Below are positions 1 to 9,935 of a stretch of 64,000 bases of DNA, in pieces. The notes beneath the pieces were generated by a model. That model worked only from the letters and a program-made list of their open reading frames with translations. It had not been told where the DNA came from and ran no database searches. A program made the translations under genes and the position numbers. Numbering within the stretch: the stretch's first letter is position 1; each line of letters opens with the position of its first letter. Source of the DNA: Prorocentrum cordatum (lineage: Eukaryota > Sar > Dinophyceae > Prorocentrales > Prorocentraceae); NCBI GenBank assembly GCA_963575745.1, contig CAUYUJ010001472.1, positions 36,891 to 100,890 of the forward strand. Direction: 5' to 3'.

Positions 1-270
1 AAGTAAGGAGGAGGAGATGGAGGACTGCGAGGACGAGGAGGACGAGAGGAGGAAAAGGAGAAGCAGGAGAAGGAGGAGGAGGAGGAGGAGGGGGAGGAGG
101 GAGGAGGGAGGAGGGAGGAGGAAAATCAGGAGGAGGAGATGGAGGACTGCGAGGACGAGGAGGACGAGAAGGAGGAAAAGGAGAAGGAGGAGGAGGAGGA
201 GGGGGAGGGGGAGGAGGGAGGAGGGGGAGGAGGGAGGAGGAAGAAAAAGAGGAGAAGGAGGAGGACAATG
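1..270. repeat. GGA/GAA polypurine tract with an internal 121-bp duplication
   Basis: The + strand is almost purely G and A. A block of about 39 bp that includes the non-repetitive word GGACTGCGAGGACGAGG occurs at about 9-47 and again at about 130-168, so the tract grew by a 121-bp duplication as well as by triplet slippage. The open frames across it encode only Arg/Glu/Lys runs and I do not regard them as genes. Confidence 0.9.
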
Positions 271-1215
271 GCGAGCTTGGGGGCCTCTTGGGCCGTCTTT
301 GGGGCCTCTTGGCGGTCCCGGGTGCCTCTTGCGTATCTCGGGGTGCCTCTTGCGGCCTCTTGGGGGCCTCTTGGAGGCCTCTCGGGAGCCTTTTGGGGCC
401 TTTTGGGGCCCTCTTGGGACGCTCTTGGGGCGCTCTTGGGAGCCTTCGAGGCGCTCTTGGGGCCATCTTGGAGGAGATCTATCAAAGAAGGGGGGGGTTC
501 CCAATTAGCGCTGCCCCTCTAGAGTGCTTCGAGTCGCCTCTTGGGCTCCCCGAGAGGCCAAAATCCTTACAAAACCTATGGAAAATCAATGTTTTTTGTT
601 TTCTCGTATTTTCGCTCTTGGAGCCTTCTTGGGAGCCTCTTGGGGGTCTTTTGGGAGCCTTTTGGAGGCCTTTTGGCGTCTCTTGGAGCCTCTTGGGGTT
701 CTCTTGGGGCGTTCTTGGGTGCCTTCGGGGTGCTCATGGCGCCATCTTGGAGGAGATCTATCAAAGAAGGGTAGAGCTTTAATTAGCCCGCCCCTCTAGA
801 GTGCCTCGAGTCGCCTCTTGCCCCCCCCCCCCCCTTCAAGAAGCCAAAACCCGTCCAAAACCTACAGAACATCATTGTTTTTTGCTTTCTCGTCTTTTCG
901 CTCTTGGAGCCGCCTTGGGCCATATTGGATTCTTTTGGGAGTCTCTTGGGAGCCTCTTGGGAGCATCTTGGGCGCCTCTTGGGGCCCTCTTGGGGCGCTC
1001 TTGGGAGCCTTCGGGCGCTCTTGTGACCATGTTGGGAATGTATATGAAAGAAGGGGGAGCCTGAATAAGCCTCGCCCCTCTAGAGTGCCTCGGATCGCCT
1101 TTTGGGCCACCCCCAAGAGGCCAAAATCCTTCCAAAATCTAAGGAAAATTAATGTTTTGTGTTTTCTCGCCTTTTCGCTCTTGGAGCAGTCTTGGGTCAT
1201 CTTGGGCGTCCCAAC
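270..1215 (+). repeat. Three tandem copies of a ~280-bp repeat with CTCTTGGG subrepeats
   Basis: The anchor CCCCTCTAGAGTGC recurs at 514, 791 and 1075 (spacing 277 and 284). Each unit has an AGATCTATCAAAGAAGG-like word just before the anchor (degenerate in the third unit), then a GGCCAAAATCC word and a TTTTCGCTCTTGGAGC word. The remainder is short CTCTTGGGGC/CTCTTGGGAGCC subrepeats. Related CTCTTGGG-rich DNA occurs at 28930-29080, and in the opposite orientation at 31240-32400, 41400-41620 and 63320-63530. No coding function is supported. Confidence 0.9.
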
Positions 1216-2120
1216 GCGTCGTGGAACGCCCCGTCCAGGTCAGTGGGAGGGGTAAGGGGAGGAGTAAACCCCTCCCCGAAGGGAGAGAAGGGGGTTGGCA
1301 GGGGAAACGCTCTAGACCACCTACGCCCTAAAGGGCTGGTGGGATTCAGAATCTCTGTCGTGCACTTGAGCGTGTTTTTCGATCGAGTTTGTTGGAACGA
1401 CCTATATTTTGAATATCAGTTTCTGTTTCTAAAGCATATACCCTTCAGAAGCCAGTCGATGGTTTGCCGAGCAAAGTTGGCGCGCGCATAACGAACATAA
1501 TTTTGGAAGAAATGGGGCAATTTTTGTTTATCGTTTTTTTTTTTATTGTTTTCACTATTAGTTCGAGAGATGTTTAGCCCAAATAATTACAAAATTTTCG
1601 ATAACAAGCCAACTTTTTTTCTGTTTGAATTGACGAGCGCTGTAGCTCCCCCAGGCCAGCAATAATTTTCTGAGGGAAGCTCTACGAGTTATATTCAAGT
1701 AATTGAATTCTCGCAGATTACACGAGTTGCCGAAGCGTCAGTTTTACCGAGCGAATCATCGAGTCGTTTTTTCGGGTTTTTTTTTGTTGTCCCTCTTTTC
1801 TCTATGCACGAATGTTTGGCAGTTTTTTGCATCTGAAGTGCCGCATGGGTTTGATATAAAGATTGGAGTTCGGGGGACCTAGATTTTGGAGCGCAGTTTT
1901 TTGCGAAGAATATTTTGCATGTAGCGGAAGTCCCGAGCGGGTCCGATGGGGCCATCCTTGGCTGATGCAAAATGTTTCGATTGTCGCTCGTAAAGCCGCA
2001 GTTGCAGATTATCCAGAGTTTCCGCTTGTTGCAGCATAATTGTTTTTAGATTGTTGCATTCTCATTGTAAAGAATTGGTTTGTTTTTTTTCCAGTGTGGT
2101 TCCAAAGTTTGTTGGAGGTT
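1216..2120. other. Gene-free stretch with relics of repeats found elsewhere in the window
   Basis: No gene is supported. Positions 1235-1345 resemble 25195-25285 and, more weakly, 29205-29290 (shared CTAGACC...GGGCTGGTGGGAT words). Positions 1360-1430 match 6540-6610 (GTGTTTTTCGATCGAGT core). Positions 1625-1690 end in GGGAAGCTCTACGAGTTA, the same terminus that closes the satellite-bearing elements at 5607, 8213 and 10562, so this is probably a decayed copy of that terminus. The rest is T-rich. Confidence 0.6.
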
Positions 2121-2121
2121 T

Positions 2122-2583
2122 TTATTTAAACCAGCTGTTCGTCAAAACATCTTTTTCGCCGTGCGAATGGGCGTTGGTCTCAGGGCAATACGCACATTTG
2201 AGAACCAAACGCAAGAAAGAAAGAACACGTTGGGCACACTTGCATAGCTGAGAAAAAAAATTACAGGACATTTTTTCTGGAGAAGACAGATATGATGCAA
2301 ACGCCAAGGTTCCGGCCATTTGCTTGCGTGAATGATAGATCTTATCAAAATAGCAAGCGCAAAGCGAGAGAGGCAGAACAGGCGGCGAGATTTTTGCCAT
2401 TATTGCGCAGTGCCAGTCGTGTTTGCATGAATGGGGCCGTGCCAGCGCGCTGTTGTGTTTGAAGCTTCGAGGACAGCCGGCGCAGTATTTCACGTAGCCG
2501 CCCTTTTGATGGCAATTCAAAATTCTCGGTGTATTTCTTGATTGCAAGCTTGTCATGTCAGATGCGGTGTGTGAGTGTGTCAA
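2122..2583 (-). pseudogene. Possible C2H2 zinc-finger-like relic
   Basis: The minus strand has a 153-codon open frame. Near residues 34-55 it contains C-x2-C-x3-F-x5-L-x3-H-x3-H, one residue off the classical C2H2 spacing, followed by further Cys and His residues. Many dinoflagellate LINE-like ORFs carry degenerate C2H2-like repeats of this sort, which is the likeliest source given the LINE debris nearby. The rest of the frame is unrecognised and has no neighbour in the same orientation, so a chance reading frame is quite possible. Confidence 0.2.
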
Positions 2584-2698
2584 CGAATTTGGTTGACGAT
2601 TTCAGGTTTTTCTTCGCTCGCGGCGCTGCCACACCGTCGCCAGCATTGTTTCAATCGTAGAATACCGCACGCAAGTTTTTTACGTTTCGAATTCTGCA

Positions 2699-2835
2699 TT
2701 GATGTCGTTCGACCGCGTCCAGACGGGTTTCTTACGAGCTCTGGGCATAGCTGAGTACGAAGCTTTGCGCCCTTTTAAAGCCCCCCTTTCCGCCCACAGA
2801 GATATGATCAATTCGGGCCTTATTCAGCGCACTGT
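2699..2835 (+). pseudogene. LINE reverse-transcriptase C-terminal relic
   Basis: The translated stretch VQTGFLRALGIAEYEAL followed by APL...RD...I.RTVL aligns residue by residue with the C-terminal region of the better preserved LINE at 22240-22365 (VQSSFLRHAAIAEKEAL, APLACRRDIAMLDVIRRAVL). This region follows the RT palm/thumb in dinoflagellate APE-type LINEs. Here only this fragment remains, and its frame runs on into pyrimidine-rich non-coding sequence. It is not functional. Confidence 0.6.
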
Positions 2836-3480
2836 ACTCTGTTTTAGCCCTCCGTGCTTTGGTCCTTTTCCTCCGTTGACTCCTCCCCTTTTCTTCCCCG
2901 CTCCCCTTGTCGCCACTTCCGTCACTTGCGAGACCCCTGTTCTCTTCGTACCCAGACTCTGCTTTGTGCGTTTCGCATTGGGTGGCACAGAGTGTGCAAC
3001 CTTCTTTCTGACTGAATTATCTCTCTGGCAATGTCAAATTGTCTCAATGCTTTTTCTCCAAATTGCTTCGTGCCAATTCTGCCGTGAGGTCGTTTTGGCC
3101 GCAGCTTTTCAGTTGGCGTGTTGCGATTGCTTCGCAGTTTTCGTAATTTTTAGTGGCAGCCCGATGAATGAGTTGATCGCTCTCTTTTTTTTTTCGTTCG
3201 CCTTTGTCTCTTCCATTTCCGCCGTCCTGCTCACCTCCCTGGCTCCCTCCCCACGTGCGCGTTCTGAGCGGTGCTCGATCCGCAGGCGTTTTCTCGCCGG
3301 GCGCGTCCGGCGCTTCTCGTTCCTTTTCCTCCTTGTCTCCTCCTGCCTTTCTGTCTCTCTCTTCTTTTTTCGTTCTCCCCGTTCTCCCTCCGGCAGAGTG
3401 CCGCCCGCCGGCCTGCTTAGCTGGCTCCGGCGGCCGCTGTCCCGCATGTATCTTGTCTTGTCCCTAAATTTTAATGTTTG
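2836..3480 (+). repeat. LINE 3' tail: pyrimidine-rich DNA with a GAGCGGTGCTC module
   Basis: A module of about 95 bp at 3254-3350 (TTCTGAGCGGTGCTCGATCC, then a CGTCCGGCG word and a C/T-rich run) recurs at 12113-12205 and 22850-22935. In the 22-kb copy it follows the RT C-terminal domain by about 600 bp, and here it follows the RT relic at a similar distance. This segment is therefore probably the 3' end of a second member of the same LINE family. The 260-codon frame across it is low-complexity and not a gene. Confidence 0.55.
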
Positions 3481-3789
3481 AATTGCCGAATGGTGCCGTG
3501 GTGTGCTGCAGAGGTCCGATTGGGAAAAAAGAACAGGCGCTTTTATTGGAGCAAGCATTGCGTGGCCAGGGTCTTTTACGCGCGCGTTCGGCTTGCGTGG
3601 GTTGTGTGCGTGCTCGCCTGCGCCGCCGATCGAACGGCTCATGGGGTGTGCGGAGAGATCAAAAAACGGAATTGTTTGCCGATTGTGCGGCAAAATGGAG
3701 CCTCCCAGAAACCGTCGAGAATGAATGCAGTGATTTGTCGATCCCTCTCGCTCCTCCCCCCCCCTGGCCCCCTGCTCCTGCGATTGCAA
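3481..3789 (+). other. Unassigned stretch before LINE copy A
   Basis: No confident gene. Several overlapping frames are open, but none matches a family I recognise. It may be the decayed region between endonuclease and RT domains of LINE copy A. Confidence 0.3.
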
Positions 3790-4035
3790 GCCGCCCGGCA
3801 TTGCCTCACTCAGCTGCAGGAAACCAGCGGCACAGGCCCCGACCTGATCCCAGGTATCGTTTTGAAACGTTGTTCATTTGTCGCAAATTAGCGCGCCGTG
3901 CCGTAGATGCCGGCGAATGGCCGCAGTGTCGGCGTTTTCATTGGATTTTTCCAATTCATAAACGCGGAGCGCTCTGCGACCCAGACCTGTACAGAGGTAT
4001 CGAATTGACAGCGCAGACTTCCAAAGTGCTCGAAC
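3790..4035 (+). pseudogene. LINE copy A, RT domain, part 1 (interrupted)
   Basis: The translation contains HWIFPIHKRGALCDPDLYRG followed by I.LTAQTSKVLE, the N-terminal part of a non-LTR reverse transcriptase (the P.HK....D..YRGI motif). It is about 90% identical at DNA level to LINE copy B at 7021-7172. Homology stops abruptly at 4035 inside the word GCTCGAAC and resumes at 5607, so the copy is split by the element at 4036-5606. An upstream SGTGPDLIPG stretch in another frame resembles the GPD.IP segment of RT. Broken and not functional. Confidence 0.8.
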
Positions 4036-4041
4036 TGGGCG

Positions 4042-4075
4042 CCGGCGGTAAACCGTCGACCTTTCTTACCGCCGG
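4042..4075. repeat. Hairpin CCGGCGGTAA / TTACCGCCGG at element end
   Basis: A perfect 10-bp inverted repeat (4042-4051 and 4066-4075) encloses a 14-nt loop. Homologous hairpins occur at 9558-9591 and 10883-10915, each next to a CGTAGAGCT or TTTACGAGTC word, so the structure belongs to the terminus of the satellite-bearing element family. Confidence 0.85.
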
Positions 4076-4458
4076 GGGATTCGTAGAGCTTCCTGACCAT
4101 GTATTATGTGCAAAGAACTAGCAGAGAACGAATAGTTTTTCAGCCCGAGCGCTGATAGCAGACTGATCTCAGGCGTCTAGATACAGTTCACTATTGTCCC
4201 TGATAGTTCCCTTCCCATAGCTGTGCTGAACAGTTTAATAGCTCATCTGCAGCGTGTAGAACCAAGAAAAACAATACCACTAGGGAGAAGGTAGCAGAGT
4301 GCGAATCCGTGTTTGGCGTCTACGCTCACAACAGACCCAAACCAAGCGTCTAGATGGTTCGCGCCTCATGATGTCCTCCTAATTTTTCGGCCGAAGAGCT
4401 CTCGAGCTGCTCTGCAGCTCGAGTTCAGTGGAGAAATTCACCATCATTTGGAAAAATA

Positions 4459-5345
4459 TATCGGTCGAAAACGAATAGTTTTGCGAACCTAGCTCGGGTA
4501 GCAGACCGAGTTCAGACCTCTCGATGCAACAGACGAACGCACCTGATGCTTCTGGATCGGTTTCTGTGCGTATCAGGTCTGTAGCTCTCCTACAGCCCGA
4601 GTTCAATGCAGAAATTGGACAACACCTGTCAAGATGACTCGAAGAATACGAATAGTTTCGCGGACCTAGTAGCAGACCCAGTTCAGACCTTTCGATGCAA
4701 CAGACGAACCGGCCCGATGATTCCAAATCAGATTCTGTGCGTATCAGGTTTGTAGCTTTCCTACAGCCCGAGTTACGTGCGAAAACCGACAGCACCTCTC
4801 GAGATGACTCGAACGATACGAATAGTTTCGCAGACCTAGCTTCGAGTAGCAGACCAATTTCAGACCTCTGGATGCAACAGACGAGCGCGCTTGATTATTC
4901 TGCATCGGTTTCTGTGAGTATCAGCTCTGTAGCTCCCCTAGAGCTCGAGTTAGTGCAGAAAACCGAGAGCCCCTGTCAAGATGACTCGAGCGATACGAAT
5001 ATTTTCGCAAACCTGCTCGAGTAGCAGACCGAGTTCAGACCTCTGCATGCGACAGGCGGACGCGCCCGATGTCTCTGAATCAGTTTCTGTAATTACCAGC
5101 CCTGTAGCCACCCTGCAGCCCGAGTTAAATACAGAAAGACCGACAGCACCTCTCAAGATGACTCGATCAATTCGAATAGTTTCGCGGACCGAGCTCGAGT
5201 AGCAGACCGAGTTCAGACCTCCGGATGCAACAGACGAGCGCGCCTGATGATTCCGAATCGGTTTCTGTAAGTATAAGGGCTGTAACTGTCCTACAGCTCG
5301 AGTTAAGTACAACAAACCGACAACGCCTGTCAAGATGACTCGAAA
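4459..5345. repeat. ~175-bp tandem satellite, block A (5 units)
   Basis: The marker GAATAGTT (one variant GAATATTT) recurs at 4473, 4650, 4820, 4998 and 5174 (spacing 177, 170, 178, 176). Units share GCAGACCGAGTTCAGACCTC, GCAACAGACGA, CGGTTTCTGT and CTCGAGTTAAGTACAGAAA words. Each has a small hairpin CTGTAG...CTACAG separated by about 5 nt. The order and variants of units closely match block C at 8214-9105, so the two arrays were duplicated as blocks. Confidence 0.9.
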
Positions 5346-5606
5346 CGGCCGATCCCGCCGCAACTTTTTTTGGCAGTAGTAGGTACCCGATCGATCTGAG
5401 GTTAAGATGGCGAGCGGGAGTAAGATCGAATATGGTCAGAAAAAATATTAGAGCCCTAACGAATGGTTGAATTTCGGAGAACAAAATGTTCAACCGACCA
5501 AAAGTCAGCAAAAGGTCCGTCGAGATTGTTCTTGCCAACTAGCTCTCCAGCGCCCCGGAATTACTCTTAAGCTTCCAGCAACTAGCTAAGGGAAGCTCTA
5601 CGAGTT
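5345..5606 (+). repeat. Conserved tail module of the satellite element
   Basis: This module follows the last satellite unit: CGGCCGATCCCGCC, then GGCAGTAGTAGGTACCCGATC, TTCAACCGACCAAAAGTCA, CCAACTAGCTCTCCAGCGCC, GGAATTACTCTTAAGCTTCC and finally GGAAGCTCTACGAGTT. The same order occurs at 7979-8213 and in part at 9105-9290, inverted at 9590-9800, and as diverged versions at 10262-10562 and 11824-12065. Its conservation compared with the variable number of satellite units suggests it is the element's true 3' region. Confidence 0.8.
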
Positions 5607-5897
5607 ACGCGTACTCGCGTCGCATTTCGTTCCGCGTTTGGAAAGCGCTGGAGCCTTCGGCTCCAACCAATTCGCGTGTTCTCAGGGCCGCGAGGCCAGA
5701 GATGCAGGCAGTCTTGTGCGTGACGCTTCGCTGGCTGTCTGCGTTCGCTTCTGGGCGCCGGGTGGCGTTGTATTATTCAGATGTGGAAGGCGCCTTCGAT
5801 CGAGTCGATGCGCAGCGCTAGCCCTGGTGCGCTGTTATCTCTAGCTGGCTCGAAGCACGAACTGCTCGTGCAGTAGCGCAGGAGCGCAACTCAGGGA
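5607..5897 (+). pseudogene. LINE copy A, RT domain, part 2
   Basis: The LINE resumes at ACGCGTACTCGCGTCGCATT and runs parallel to copy B (7173-7485), including the RT motif A coding segment LYYSDVEGAFDRVDAQR. A deletion of about 32 bp relative to copy B follows directly and brings in a TAG stop. Homology ends at about 5897 (CTCAGGGA). Not functional. Confidence 0.75.
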
Positions 5898-6540
5898 ATC
5901 CCCGAGTGGTTTCCAGGATTTCAGGTAGACTCGGGGCTGAAGTGGAGTTTGAGCAGATGTTTCGGGCCGTTCGGGGCCACGCTGGGCCTCGGTTTGGGCC
6001 CCCCTTTGGAGAACAGAGCAGCCAGAAGGGGGAGGGGGAGGACGGCGCGCTCGACCTAAAGCAGGGAGACAGGGGAAGGGACACGCGCCGCAATTGTTGT
6101 TTTGGCTCAAGCTAGCCGGAAGAGCGCGCGCAGAGCGGGCGGGGCAATGCAAAACGCTTTGCTGGGTTTCCAGACGGACGGCGACCCACGATGGAAAGAG
6201 GAGGAGGAGGACATACATATATAAGCATATTTATATATATATATATGTATACATACACATATACATTCATACATATACACATACACAAACAAACATGGTG
6301 TATTTGTAGAGAGAGATGTGTGTGTGTGAGCATATGAAGCGCATGATGTATATATTTCGCAGGAGCATGTTTCGGTGATATATATATATAAGGATGTAGG
6401 AGATCCGAGTGGAGCAGGAAACCCACACCATATACACTTCATGATTTCTGCCGTTCTTGTAGTGCACATATTGGATATTTCAATATCGCGACACAAACAT
6501 AAAGCATAATACGTGTTCTTCATTTTATTTGTTCGTAGAT
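5898..6540. other. Unassigned stretch with TA/CATA microsatellite
   Basis: No gene is supported. Positions 6205-6300 and 6375-6395 are TA, TATG and CATA repeats. At 6100-6111 the word TTTTGGCTCAAG is identical to the last 12 nt of the dinoflagellate spliced leader, with CCG a little upstream (see findings). Confidence 0.6.
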
Positions 6541-7020
6541 GCACTTGAAAGTGTTTTTCGATCGAGTCTGTTGGCATGAACGACATGTAATTCTAACATC
6601 AGTTTTTTTTGAGGATGCAATGATTAGCCAAATGATTAGCAGTTCGTTGGATACCGACGAACGGGTTGATTAAGATTTTGCAGATCAAGATGATCAAGGC
6701 GACCAAGGCGGTCATCATGGAGTCTGAGAATAAGTTTCGCAAGCAATAACAAACCGGTACTCCCGAGATTGTCGATCCTTCGAAGGATGACATGGCATAT
6801 TTACACAGGACGGTAGAAGAGCAACAAATTTCAAGTGGTTCATATAATCTGCAGTTTTCCGAGAAGTTATCATTCTTTTTTTTTTCGATCTTGTTGTGCG
6901 CCAGATAACATTTATATTTGACATGAAGCGTTCATACATTGGCACGTATTGGCATCCTGAAATCGATTAGGTCAATGATATATCGAATAATAAGAACAAG
7001 TTATCGCATTACGCAGATTT
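6541..7020. other. AT-rich gene-free stretch
   Basis: I see no gene. The first ~70 bp repeat 1360-1430. The remainder is AT-rich without clear repeats up to the start of LINE copy B. Confidence 0.5.
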
Positions 7021-7660
7021 TGACCGTGGCACGCCGTATCGTAGATGCAGGCGAATGGCCGCAGTGTCGGCGAACTCACTGGATCTTCCCAATTCATAAA
7101 CGCGGAGCGCTCTCTGACCCAGACCTGTACAGAGGTATCAAATTGACAGCACAGGCTTCCAAAGTGCTCGAACGCATACTCGCGTCGCATTTCGTTCCAC
7201 GTTTGGAAAGCGTTGGAGCCTTCGGCTCCAACCAATTCGCGTATTCTCAGGGCCGCGGGGCCAGAGATGCAGGCAGTCTTGTGCGCGCCGCTTCGCTGGC
7301 TGTCTGCGTTCGCTTCTGGGCGCCGGGTGGCATTGTATTATTCAGATGTGGCAGACGCCTTCGATCGAGTCGATGCGCAGCGCTTGCTGCTGAAGCTGCG
7401 CGGCTTTGCATGCGAGCCCTGGCACGCTGTTGTCTCTTTGGCTCGAAGCACGAACTGCTCGTGTAGTAGTGCAGGAGCGCAACTCAGGGAGATTTCAATG
7501 CACGATATGGTCTACCAGGGTACAGTCTCCTGTCTTTTTTTTTGCAGCGCCTGCATGGGTATTCGCGCAGATATAGTTTGAGGAGATACTGTTTGCTGAC
7601 AACCTTAACGCATTCTAGGAGCTGGAGGCTGCTGTGGCCGACGCGCGGCCGTCGAGCGCA
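7021..7660 (+). pseudogene. LINE copy B, reverse transcriptase, frameshifted
   Basis: This is the best local copy of the RT related to copy A. The first frame (from about 7030) gives HWIFPIHKRGALSDPDLYRG and AQASKVLERILASHF, then GAFGSNQFAYSQGRGARDA. A second frame carries motif A (YYSDVADAFDRVDAQRLLLK). The motif B region (MHDMVYQGT) is followed by a FEEILFADN stretch at about 7575-7603 where the usual FADD of motif C has become FADN. Stops and at least one frameshift separate these pieces. The copy runs into satellite DNA at about 7660 (GGGTTCAGACCTCTGCATGC). Not functional; it provides the empty site for the insertion in copy A. Confidence 0.85.
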
Positions 7661-8213
7661 CACCGGGTTCAGACCTCTGCATGCGACCGGCTGACGCGCC
7701 TGATGTCTCTGAATCAGTTTCTATAAATACCAGCCCTGTAGCCGCCCTACAGCCCGAGTTAAGTACAAAAAAACTGACAGCACCTCTCAAGATGACTCGA
7801 ACAATACAAATAGTTTCGCGGACCTAGCTCGAGCAGCAGATCGAGTTCAGACATCTGGATGCAACAGACGAACGCGCCTGATGATTCTGAGAGGGTTTCT
7901 GTAAGTATCAGCTCTGTTGCTGTCCTACAGCTCGAGTTAAGAACAGAAAACCGACGACGCGTGTCAAGATGACCCCAAACGGCCGATCCCGCCCGTGTGC
8001 TTTTTGGCAGTAATATCTACCCGATCGACCTGAAATTAAGACGGGACAAAATAATAGAGTTCTAACGAATTGTTGAATTTCGAGAACAAAATTTTCAACC
8101 GAGCAAAAGTCACCAGAAGGTCAGTCGGTATTTTTCTTGCCAACTAGCTCTCCAGCGCCCCGGAATTACTCTTAAGCTTCCAGCAGCTAGCTAAGGGGAG
8201 CTTTACGAGTTAA
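7661..8213 (+). repeat. Satellite block B: ~2 units plus conserved tail
   Basis: About two ~175-bp units (7661-7978) are followed by the tail module (7979-8213), ending GGGGAGCTTTACGAGTTA. The left end abuts the truncated LINE copy B, without the hairpin seen at 4042. Confidence 0.8.
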
Positions 8214-9290
8214 TATCGGTCGAATACGAATAGTTTTGTGAACCTAGCTCGGGTAGCAGACCGAGTTCAGACCTCTCGATGCAACAGACGAACGCTCCTA
8301 ATGCTTCTGGATCGGTGTCTGTGCGTACCAGCTCTGTAGCTCTCCTACAGCTCGAATTCAATACAGAAAATGGACAACATCTGTCAAGATGACTCGAATA
8401 CTACAACTAGTTTTGCGGACCTAGCCCGAGTAGCAGACCCAGTTCAGACCTCTAGATGCAACAGACGAACGGGCCTGATGATTCCGAATCAGTTTCTGTG
8501 CGTATGAGCTCTCTCGCTCTCCTACAGCCCGAGTTATGTGCGAAAACGGACAGCACCTCTCAAGATGACTCGAATGATGCGAATAGTTTCGCGGAACTAG
8601 CTCGAGTAGTAGACCGAGTTCAGACCTCTGGATGCAACAGACGAGCGCGCCTGATTATGCATCGGTTTCTGTGCGTATTAGCTCTGTAGCTCCCCTAGAG
8701 CTCGAGTTAAGTACAGAAAACCGACAGTCCCTGTGGAGATGGTTCGAGCAATACGGATAGTTTTGCGGACCTAGCTCGAGTAGCAGACCGATTTCAGACC
8801 TCTGCATGCGACAGGCGGACGCGCCTGATGTCTCCGAATCGGTTTCTGTATTTACCAGCCCTGTAGCCCCCCTACAGCCCGAGTTAAGTACAGAAAACCG
8901 ACAGTACCTCTCAAGATGACTCGAACAATACGAATAGTTTCGCGGACCTAGCTCGAGCAGCAGACCGAGTTCAGACATCTAGATGCAACAGACGAACGCG
9001 CCTGATGATTTTGAATTGGTTTCTGTAAGTATCAGCTCTGTAGCTGTCCTACAGCTCGAGTTATGTACAGAAAACCGTCACCGCGTGTCAAGATGACCCA
9101 AAACGGCCGATCCCGTCCGTGTGCTTTTTGGCAGTAGTATCTACCCGATCGACCTGCGATTAAGATGGCGAGCGGGAATAAGATCGAATTTAATGGGGAA
9201 ATACTAGAGTTCAAACGAATGGTTGAATTTCGAGAACAAAATTTTCAACCGACCAAAAGTCACCAAAAGGTTAGTCGATATTTTTCTTGC
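8214..9290 (+). repeat. Satellite block C: 5 units plus truncated tail
   Basis: It starts AATATCGGTCGAATACGAAT, just as block A starts at about 4459, and carries five units with the same unit-specific variants in the same order (for example GATTATGCATCGGTTTCTG in the third unit of C and GATTATTCTGCATCGGTTTC in A). The tail (9105-9290) is cut short at TTTTTCTTGCCAAG. Blocks A and C are therefore a segmental duplication. Confidence 0.8.
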
Positions 9291-9800
9291 CAAGTTAAGT
9301 ACAGAAAACCGACAGCCCCTGTCGAGATGACCCGAGCGATACGAATAGTTTTGCGGACCTAGCTCGAGTAGCAGACCGATTTCCGACCTCTGCATGCGAC
9401 AGGCGGACGCGCCTGATGTCTCCGAACCGGTTTCTGCAATCACCAGCCCTGTAGCCCCCCTACAGCCCGAGTTAAGTACAGAAAACCGACAGCACCTCTC
9501 GAGATGATTCGAACAATACGAATAGCTTCGCATTGGCGAGCAAGCTTTACGAGTCTCCCGGCGGTAAGAAAGGTTGACGGTGTACCGCCGGCGCCCAGTA
9601 ATTCCGGGGCGCTGGAGAGCCAGTTGGCCAGAAAAATCTCGACGGACTTTTTGCTGACTTTTGGTCGGTTGAAAATTTTGTTTTCGAAATTCAACCATTC
9701 GTTTGAGCTCTAGTATTTTTCCCGTGATATTCGATCTTATTCCCGGTCGCCGTCTTAATCTCAGCTCGATCGGGTACCTTTTATTGCCAAAAAGCATCCC
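9291..9800. repeat. Satellite block D: 1-2 units, hairpin and inverted tail
   Basis: About one and a half units (9291-9530) run directly into CAAGCTTTACGAGTC, the hairpin CCGGCGGTA...TACCGCCGG (9558-9591), and then the tail module in reverse complement (9592-9800, GGGGCGCTGGAGAG to CGATCGGGTACC). Two element ends are therefore joined head to head. Confidence 0.8.
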
Positions 9801-9935
9801 GGCGTGATTTCTTCCTCGCTTCCTCCATCCTCCCAGCCTCTCAGCGTGCTCGCTCCCTCCTGCTCCCTACCTCGCTGCTATATCCTCTCTCCCTGTCCCC
9901 TTCCTCCCGCCTTTCTTGATCCCTCCGCTGAGCTG
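9801..9935. other. C/T-rich spacer
   Basis: A CTTCCTC/CTCCCT-rich tract lies between blocks D and E, similar to the pyrimidine tracts that follow the LINE 3' modules. Nothing else is seen. Confidence 0.6.

Larger units (their letters stand above)
4036..5606 (+). mobile_element. Satellite-bearing insertion element inside LINE copy A
   Basis: The LINE sequence before 4035 and after 5607 is continuous in sister copy B (…GCTCGAACGCATACTCGCG at 7165-7183), so this 1.57-kb block is an insertion. It begins with a 10-bp-stem hairpin (4042-4075), followed by GATTCGTAGAGCTTCC (4079-4094). It then carries about five ~175-bp tandem units (4459-5345), a conserved tail (5345-5580), a second small hairpin region, and ends GGAAGCTCTACGAGTT. 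That end is the inverted complement of the left GATTCGTAGAGCTTCC with two mismatches. No transposase is present, so it would be non-autonomous. Exact ends are ambiguous by a few bases (AC or AACT at the junction); at most a 2-bp target duplication is visible. Confidence 0.7.

Noticed and set aside
4379-4795. Minus-strand repeat-peptide frames over the satellite (58-residue period)
   Set aside because: Unit lengths vary between 170 and 178 bp, so frames are lost after two or three units; no start, domain or codon signal supports a protein.
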